64,000 nt of DNA. Source: Diospyros lotus. Its lineage: Eukaryota > Streptophyta > Magnoliopsida > Ericales > Ebenaceae. The number at the start of each line of letters is the position of its first letter. The stretch's first letter is position 1. The notes under the pieces were generated by a model. That model was not told the DNA's origin, did not search any database, and saw only the letters and a list, made by a program, of their open reading frames with translations. A program made the position numbers and the translations under genes. Location: the NCBI RefSeq assembly GCF_014633365.1, contig NC_068350.1, positions 9,091,922 to 9,155,921 on the forward strand, written 5' to 3'. Positions 56,127-64,000 of the stretch are shown one piece after another.

Positions 56127-57585
56127 CAAGGTATAATTATAAAAGGAAGGTTCAACTTTTCGTGGCATGAATTTTATTTATTCTCATATCACTTTATCAC
56201 TCTCAGGTTTTATCACATTTTTCTTTACTCGAGTTTGTTTGATTACACATATTTATCATAGAAAATATGTAATTATTACATATTTTCTATAAAAAATAAT
56301 TAAACACTCTTAACTTTTTTATGAAAAAATATGTATGGTACAAGCATTTAAAGCTTCTTTCCATGGAATTCATTTTCCAAGAGGGTGGGGTGATTTTTGT
56401 TTTCTAGGCAATATTACCTAGAATTAAATTCTAAATAATGCAATCAAACACACCTATATTTAGGTATCAAAGTGATTTTCTCAATAAATTCTAGAGTAAT
56501 CTCACTATATTTTTCCTTACAAATTCAGTAGTTCATTCGTAATTTAAATCATACAATACATCTTTATTTTTATTAAATATATTGGTGCTTATTTTTCTAC
56601 ATTACCAAATAGAATAAATGATTGAGGCAAACAATAAAAGAACAAATTTTGCATAGTTTTATCACCCCAATATAAGTTACTTTGTGAACGATGAAGGAAT
56701 TTTAGGTGATTATACAAAATAAATGTGCTTACTTAGGTAAATAAAAATTATGTGTATATATATATAAATAAATTTGTTCATAAACATGATTTGACTAAAT
56801 AAATTTATATTCAAACCTGAATTGTTTATTAAATAAATTTTAAATTATTATTTAATTAATTAATAACAAACATAAACAAACCAATGCTAAACTTATTCAT
56901 GACATGTTCAAATGAGTGTATTGATTTATTTATCCCTCGATGCCAAACTATATATGAGAGGTTAAGAGACGAAAACAAAAAATACTGACCACACCTTAAC
57001 TGAAACTAAAATTTTTATTTTTTTATTAGAATTGCAAAAAATAGAAAAATAAATCAATAAATATGATAAAAATAATTTATTTTTCCCTCCTCATATTTAT
57101 ACATTAATGTTCTTCTACTCGAGTTGGGCAAACATAGGCAAAAGAAATGATGTTTATACAATATGTTTCTTTTACCCACGTGACAGAGGTGAATTCAAAA
57201 ATTTATGTAGGGGGAGACTAAAACTTTTTTTGACTAATTTATTATTAATTTTTTTAATTAAAAATTAATTTTTATTATATACGTCGGACAAATATTATGT
57301 TGTCTAACGCAAGCAACATAACCATTTCGCATGTTTATATGCGTATATATTATAAAGGTGAATAGGCAACACTCATGTATTAATGTATTAAATAATAGTT
57401 ATTTTATCATTTCATTTGACAATTAAAATTCATATAAGTTAAAAAATATATTTGATAATTAAAATTTTATTTTTAAGTAATATTAATATAATAATAAATT
57501 CAAATGTAGTGATATAATTAATATATCACCAAAAAAAATCAAACTAACTACTTGCTTAAATAATAATAGAATAAATAAATATACA
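56127..57585 (+). repeat. Large direct duplication, right copy
   Basis: Colinear with 54087-55112 but with two extra blocks: about 56237-56455, bounded by TTTGATTACA and TGCAATCAAAC (a small inverted-end element), and about 57098-57335. Either the left copy lost these or they inserted later; inverted ends on the first favour insertion. Confidence 0.82.
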
Positions 57586-58960
57586 TTTACCTACATGACT
57601 TTGATATTCATGATAATTAATAACATAAATATCAAAAAAAATTTATAAAGAAGTGTTAAATTGAATACTAAAATTAGTTAAATATATTATTATACTTTTA
57701 GGCACAAAGTAATGTTTTTATTTTGTTTTCGTAAATAAGAATTGTATTAAAAGAAAAATAGCACAAAGCGTCTAGAACTTTAAATTTGGGCAAACTTGGA
57801 GCCTCGTAACAATATTAGAGAAAATAAAACTATTAAACAACTAAAGAAATCCTCTGAACGAAGAAGAAACTAAAAGATCTTATATACAATAATATTCAAC
57901 TTTAGAGAAAGTTTTTAGGAGATGATTAAGGAGAAAACGCAAACCCTAATACTTGATAATGATCACCAGTAGGCAACAAACACAACATAAGAATCTCTAA
58001 GGATTATGATGGCTTTGGTAATCTAAAGTAAACTGTTGTGTAAAGAACCCCAAGAGTATATAAACACTCCATAATCGCTAACCAGAAAATAAACATATGA
58101 GCAGGAATACCAGTAATATACAATACCAAACGATGTTAAGGAAGGCGCGAGCGTTGCATCAAAAGACCCTACAAGGAAGATCAAACAAAAAAGATCGTAT
58201 TGAAGGCTAAAAGCCACCGCAACTTGTCTCGATGCCCAATTCTAAGAGAACCAAGCATATGGTTTTAAATCATGTCCAAAGATGGCGATGAAGCTGTCTT
58301 TGGCCATGTCCAAACCCCATCAGCAATTATTTCATAAACATGAGTAGAGATAGGTATTCTCAACTACCGGGATAGTTGACAAGAAAATACATCAACCAGT
58401 ACCTCGAGGAGATGCCACTGGTCATGCCATAAGAAGATTTTGTTGCCATCTCCAACCAAGATTAGCTCTTACCACATTGCGGACAGATAATAGCTTCCTT
58501 TAATACCAAAGACAAGAATAAGGCATTGGAAGCAGCCAAAAACACTTGTCTTTGACCCGATAAGTGTGGACCTATCCATAATGACTCGCTATCGCCAGAG
58601 AGTCGTTGCCAAATTAATTTTGCCACAAGGGCTTGGTTGCAAACATATAGAGGTTTGAGACACCCTCTGCTCCTTAGGGTAGAACACATCTTGCCAAGTA
58701 ACCTTTGCCTTATTGGAGTCTAGCTTGTTTTCGGTCCAAATGAAATTTCGTACAAGTTGCTCAAGCTCTTTGAGAACCCACTTAAGTAAGAGGAAGACAA
58801 GCCCAATATAAATAAATAGTAAAGAGAATAATGTGCCAGTTGAAGCTTACCACCAAAACATAACAATCAACTATGCCACGATCACACTCTATTCCTTACC
58901 TTATCTAATATAGGCTTGTAGTTCCCATGCAATAGATTGGTGGACAAAAGATAAACCCCC
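57586..58960 (-). pseudogene. LINE (L1-type) remnant, C-terminal region
   Basis: On the minus strand, pieces read as the end of the reverse transcriptase region (LKPLYVCNQALVAKLIWQRL at about 58600) and then a zinc-finger RVT-type domain (DKLRWLLAFN and HMFIFWLAIMECLYTLG near 58060-58230). Several frameshifts and stops. The first 400 bp (57586-58000) are A/T-rich and may hold the LINE 3' end; no clear poly(A) tail. Confidence 0.65.
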
Positions 58961-58967
58961 AAGTATC

Positions 58968-60621
58968 TGTTAGATATGAGCCCTAAAGACCAGTTCCAGT
59001 GACACAAAGGGACTCGATCTTGTAATTCTTTAAATATTATTTAAATGACAAGTTTATGTTTTTATTTAAATTGCAATATGATTTAAATTATAAAACATAT
59101 ATCCATTAGTATAATAAGAAGTGGATACCATTCTTAAGTGTTAAGAATACGAGTTACGGATAATCCACAATTTGTTATACTATAAACATGTTCCTGGCCA
59201 TAGAATTCCTATCATGGATGATAGCAACTCGTAAAGGCCAGCACATTGTCTTCCTCCTTGTTTCAGTATGAGATACTGAAAGATAAGGTTGGTGAGTCTC
59301 GTGCCATTCTGTATGAGCTATAGAAGGAAGATAAGTGGGTGCTCGTTACAAGAACGAGTTCACTGAACGGGACTGTTAACATTAAATCACATGGGTTATT
59401 TCTCACGGGTCAATGATTTAATGTTAGCTGCGATTTTACAACTAGTCCTTAGACCTGAGATGACATGGATATCTGTGTATTGGTGGATTAGGATATCAAC
59501 GATATCATGTGGTTGTTCTAATCAAGGATAATCATACGTATCTATGTGCCTGATTCAGTGATACATGAGGTATGTGTGCATTAGACATGGAATCTATCAC
59601 CTCGAGATTTATGAGGAAGATATCCTATGCAATCCAGTAATCACTTGACGATAAATCCTTGGCCGAGGTAATATGACGATGGAATTTGTTCCATACGGGT
59701 TGTGTCATAATTTGTCAAGATTAATTTTGGATTTGGTCATATGACAAGATTAAGAGATTCGACCTACTGACCATGATCTCATATCTTGTCGGGATATAGG
59801 ATGATAGAAGGACCGTATTGTATGGTAACGTAGTAAAAGGTTCACAATACCCGCTTCACAATAAATTGGGTAATCATGATATATTGCTAGATGTCACTCA
59901 TGATTTACGAGAATTAATTGTTGATTATTCTTGTTGCCAATTTATTTGTGGACCCAGAAAGTCCCACCCAAAAAGAAATTACTTTCAAAGAGAAAATAAA
60001 TAAATTAGTAATTTTATAATTACTAATTATAGTGCATTTATTTATTGGATAAATAAGAATAATTAAATAATTATATTATGAATGTAATTATTTAATCATA
60101 GATTGGGTTGGGCCTTTTGCTAGTACATTAGGCTTGGCCCAATGGCACTATTGGATTCAGATAAATTCCATTGGATTGGGCTTGGTCCAATTGCATTAAA
60201 TGGAATGGGCTTGAGAAGCCCAACCCATTTAATGAAGAATAGTTTTTAATTGGAACTATAAATAGCTCCAAACTCTTATTTTCTCTAATAAGTGTCTTCT
60301 TGATTCACTTGAATGTAGAGAGAATTTTGGAGAAGTGTTCTTGAATCCAAGAGGTAAGTTAGAAATTTTGTGAAAAATTTCTTCTACTTATCTTCTCTCT
60401 TTGATATTCTTGAATAGAAGTGATTTCGGGTGGACCGACTCGGCATCCTACACTTGGAGGATTATACGGCGGGAAATCTAACGGTGAAATAAGATTTCAT
60501 CAAAGAGGTATTTTTCGTTTATGCCTTCGTTTTATTAAACCATAATTTCTGAAAAACGGGATACCTCCAAATTAAATTTTAATTTCCGCTGCGCATATGA
60601 TAAGATCTATGTATCTCAACA
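58968..60621 (+). repeat. 5' LTR of a Ty1/copia element
   Basis: 1654 bp from TGTTAGATATGAG to ATCTCAACA, immediately followed by a tRNA-Met primer site. TATAAATAG is at 60257-60265. The base before is GTATC (58963-58967), the expected left half of the target duplication; the 3' LTR lies outside the window. Confidence 0.85.
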
Positions 60622-60622
60622 G

Positions 60623-60634
60623 TGGTATCAGAGC
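60623..60634 (+). promoter_or_regulatory. Primer binding site (initiator tRNA-Met type)
   Basis: TGGTATCAGAGC, complementary to the 3' end of plant initiator tRNA-Met, one base after the LTR. Confidence 0.92.
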
Positions 60635-62505
60635 CATCGTTTTTCAGTTTTATGGTTTTATTCATGTGATTATTGGACATTGAATTGGTATTTTGAAAAA
60701 TAAAACAATTTTGGATGAGATCCGAAGAAGAGTTGCATGCCGGCAGAGTTTTAAAACTGATTTAACACTGTTAGACAGTGCTGGAATCAGTTTTGGCGTA
60801 GCTGGAAGTATCGGAATTTGTTTCGGGACGGACGGGCAGTACCGGGTGCATCCCGGGAGGCAACCAGCACGCTGGGTGCGTGCTGGGCGCGCTGGGGTGC
60901 GCCCAGACGCGAGCGTTGGGCGCGCATGGGCGCGCCCAGATGCACGCCCACGCGCGCATGGGCGCGGGCAGGTGCGCGGGCAGGGCCCGCGCACCACCGC
61001 GCGCAATGCGCGCACAGTGCGCGCACTATGCGCGCGCAGTAGGGGGCTGGCCCCCCTGTCTGCCATTGGCAGATTTTTTTTTTATTTTTATTTTTTTTGT
61101 TTTAAATAAAAAAAATAATAAAATAAATAATAATAATTGTTATTATTATTTGTTTTTATTTATTTGTTTTATTTAAAATAATAATGATAATGAATAAAAT
61201 AAATAATAATAATTGTTATTATTATTTGTTTTATTTATTTGTTTTATTTAAAATAATAATAATAATGAATAAAATAAATAATAATAATTGTTATTATTAT
61301 TTTATTTATTTATTTTATTATTTAAAAAAAAAAATACCAATGTATAATTAGTTATACAATTGTCCAATAATCATATGATTGCTTATAATATGCTTTTAAT
61401 TGTTAATAGCATGTTGTGGATGCCTTGTTGCATATCGGTATTGGTCATGGACTTAGGACACTACATGGATGATGTATGTGTGATGTGGATGTATGGATTA
61501 TTTTATTTAACGGCCTGCGTGCCGAAGGTAGCCGTCTTTTTCATGACGGTTGTAAAATAATTATTTATTGTTTTTAATTTTATTGTAAAAGTAGTTTATA
61601 GTAAATTGTAAAAGCAATGGATTCACACCAATCGAGGCACGGCTTGGAGTGAAGTCATTGATGGCAAAATAATCAAGGAAATGAAGACCCTATGTGAAAG
61701 GGTTATGCTTGTAATAGTTATAGGCGTTTCCTTATTTATTCACCCACGAATGCACCGCACAATTCCAATGGCTGGAATTGCGCTTAGAATGCATGATTGA
61801 GTCCATGACCATATCGACTAATTTTATGCAATGTTTATTTATATAGTTGATGTATGTTAAAACGTTGCATGTGAAAAGTGAGACCAATTAATTAAAAATC
61901 TCCCATATTTATAAAATTAAATTGTAACCGGTTGGACCTTAAGAGTTAAGACAATCTAATCGGGGCTCTCCATCACGGTAGAAATTGGGGCTTTTTAATT
62001 CGTGTGTTGATCGGCTATGGATACATAGGGGTTGCACATTGATTAAAATACTTTAATTTCTATTTAAAACATTTGATGAGATGGGGATGCACAAATATCG
62101 TGACCCAAGAATCTATTATGTGAGGCAATCGATATTCAACTGTGCAGACTTGTCATCGTGATGGTATGATTTAACTATGTTCAATTGCCAAGAAACTATT
62201 ATGTGAGGTATATTGGACTGGGAGCCGAAACAAAATATTTGGGCCGTACATAAGATGTACTGGACAAGCGTTGTCCACTTATTGAATTTATTATTCCAAG
62301 AATCTATTATGTGAGGAGTAATAAAATTAATAAGAATCCAAATACCCACTAGAATTCATGCCAATGTGAATTTGCTTTTTCCTTTAAATGGGAGTAAGGA
62401 ATTTGAAAAACTCAGTGAGAGGTACTGTTTGATTTAAAGACCAAAATCAGATAGTTAAGAAAACAAGATATCTAATAATCTACTTATTTTCTGCAGATAT
62501 ATCAA
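60635..62505 (+). other. Long leader of the copia element
   Basis: 1.9 kb without a convincing ORF. It contains a GC-rich island (60835-61050), a triplicated AT-rich foldback repeat (61118-61325) and three copies of a 20-bp motif (62106, 62189, 62297). Confidence 0.7.
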
Positions 62506-64000
62506 ATGGCTTCACTAAATGCACTTTCTAAATTTGTTGACGCAAACCGGCTAACTGGACCAAATTTCAACGACTGGCTTCTAAATTTGAAATTGATTAC
62601 AAACTTGGAAAAAATCACATATATCTTGGAAACGCCTATCCCTGAGCCAACTGTTGAACATATTACTCAGGAGGAACAAGATACACTCAATAAGTGGCAA
62701 GATGATGATCTTGTTGCTAAGAGTTACATCTTGCTTACTATGAGTCAAGAGTTACAGCGGCAGCATAATAAGATGCCAAATGCGTATTCGATTATTGCTC
62801 GTTTACAAGAGTTGTATGGTGAGCGAAGTCGAAGTGCTAGATATGAGATATCTAAATCAATCTTTCGAGCAAAGATGTCTGCTGGAGGATCAGTTGAAGG
62901 CCATGTTCTCAAAATGATCTCCTAGATGGATAAACTGAATGAATTAGATGCTCCAATGCATCAATATCTTCAAATAGATGCAATTCTTCAGTCTTTGCCA
63001 GATTCGTATGGGGGTTTTATTTCAAACTTCTATATGAACAAGATTGAGTGTACCCCGGCGGAACTTATGAATATGCTAATAACGGCCCAGGGTACCATGA
63101 AAACAGGCACTGTGATGGCTGTGTCCTCTACTAGTAAGACTAGAAAGGGGAAAGGTAAAAAGAAGGCCACCCAAGCAACTAAAGTGATTGAAAAGAAGAA
63201 GGGAAAAACTGTTGCCAAAGGAAAATGTTTCCATTGTGGCAAAGAGGGACATTGGAAAAGGAACTGTAAAGATTACCTTAGTTCCTTGAAGAAGGAAGCG
63301 ACAGGTATGATGGTAGTTCATGAGTATTTTTCCATTGCTTACTCTTCTACTTTATGGATTCTAGATTCTGGAGCGACAACTCATGTTTGTGCATCTATAC
63401 AGGATCTGGAACAAAGTAGAAGGCTTGCAGATAATGAGATTGTGCTAAAGGTAGCAAATGGGGCAAGAGTTGCAGCCACAGCTATCGGCACTGTATCTTT
63501 AATTTTATCACATGAACATAGTTTAATTTTAAACAATTGTTTATGTGTACCTGGAGCTTTTAAGAACATTATTTCTATTCCTGTATTGGTGAAAGAAAAT
63601 TATGAATTTTCTTTTAAGAATAATGTTTGTGAAATTTATTTTAGAAATAAATTGATTGCTACTGGTAATTTTGTCAATAGTCTTTACATTTTGAATGTGA
63701 CTGTTGATAATAGTGAGCATCTGCATGTATCAAATAATAATAAGAGACCACGTGATAACCCAAATTCTAAAATTCTGTGGCATTACAGATTGGGTCATAT
63801 AGGGGATGACAGAATCACTAAGTTGGAGAAAGATGGGCTTTTGGGTCCATTAGGTTCTGAACCATATCCAACTTGTGAATCTTGTATCCTTGGAAAGATG
63901 ACCAAATTGCCTTTTACTGGGCAAGGTATAAGGGTCACAGAATTGTTAGGATTTATACATTCGGATGTGTGTGGGCCTATTAATGTAATAGCCCGAGGAG
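62506..64000 (+). CDS. Copia gag-pol, partial, with one in-frame amber stop
   Basis: From ATG 62506 the frame is open to the window end except for TAG at 62923-62925. Gag: a UBN2-type region from NRLTGPNFNDWLLNLK to LQSLPDSYGGF, then a CX2CX4HX4C zinc knuckle (CFHCGKEGHWKRNC, about 63226-63267). Protease: WILDSGATTHV at about 63357. GAG-pre-integrase: LWHYRLGHIGDDRI, with CESC at about 63873. The integrase start HSDVCGPIN is at the edge. The stop lies in a segment (LKMIS, stop, MDKLNEL) where relatives have an amino acid, so this copy is probably inactive unless the stop is read through. Reverse transcriptase and RNase H would lie beyond 64000. Confidence 0.9.

Noticed and set aside
60662..61176. 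ORFs up to 138 aa over the GC island
   Set aside because: All frames are open in GCGC repeats; composition is Ala/Arg/Gly and differs by frame only because of the repeat.

Overview
This is plant nuclear DNA, most likely from a eudicot. It is AT-rich and gene-poor, genes have several short GT-AG introns, and every intact host gene matches a family known from land plants. I cannot name the species. About half of the window is transposable element sequence, much of it nested.

Layout. Positions 1-17.4 kb are nested retrotransposons. A minus-strand Ty1/copia element (about 12.27-16.8 kb) is split by a Ty3/gypsy LTR (Del/Tekay-like), a Tourist-like DNA element and a solo LTR. A complete LTR retrotransposon (488-9780, TSD CAAAC) sits in the Del/Tekay-like LTR. 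From 17.5 to 21 kb there is a MULE-type element, microsatellites and a foldback element. An XB3/XBAT-type ankyrin-RING E3 ligase gene lies at 21.5-24.1 kb (+). A solo LTR and an internally deleted copia element fill 24.8-27.9 kb. An At3g17950-like gene is at 27.95-28.58 kb (-). A WDR44-like WD40 gene is at 30.8-37.0 kb (-, eight exons). Non-autonomous DNA elements lie at 38.5-40.8 kb. A large solo LTR with a nested, deleted Athila/Tat-like element spans 42.6-47.4 kb. A palindromic element is at 48.7 kb. A SIAMESE-RELATED-type CDK inhibitor gene is at 51.3-51.8 kb (-). Duplicated non-coding DNA and a LINE remnant follow. A copia element (5' LTR, leader, gag, protease, start of integrase) runs off the right edge.

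Most interesting object. The 9.3-kb element at 488-9780 carries no recognisable reverse transcriptase, RNase H or integrase. Besides a zinc-knuckle gag-like frame it carries two intact foreign ORFs. One (4605-5039) resembles the cysteine-rich nucleic-acid-binding proteins of carlavirus-type plant RNA viruses. The other (5318-5977) is an intronless, full-length LONELY GUY (LOG) cytokinin-activating enzyme. The pair lies between two copies of a polypurine-tract-like motif that also precedes the 3' LTR. It has its own candidate promoter with a 20-bp direct repeat, and is associated with three copies of a hairpin whose stem changes in a compensatory way. A mobile cassette combining a virus-like regulator and a cytokinin-activating enzyme is the best candidate here for an undescribed system. 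All functional statements about it are inference from sequence.
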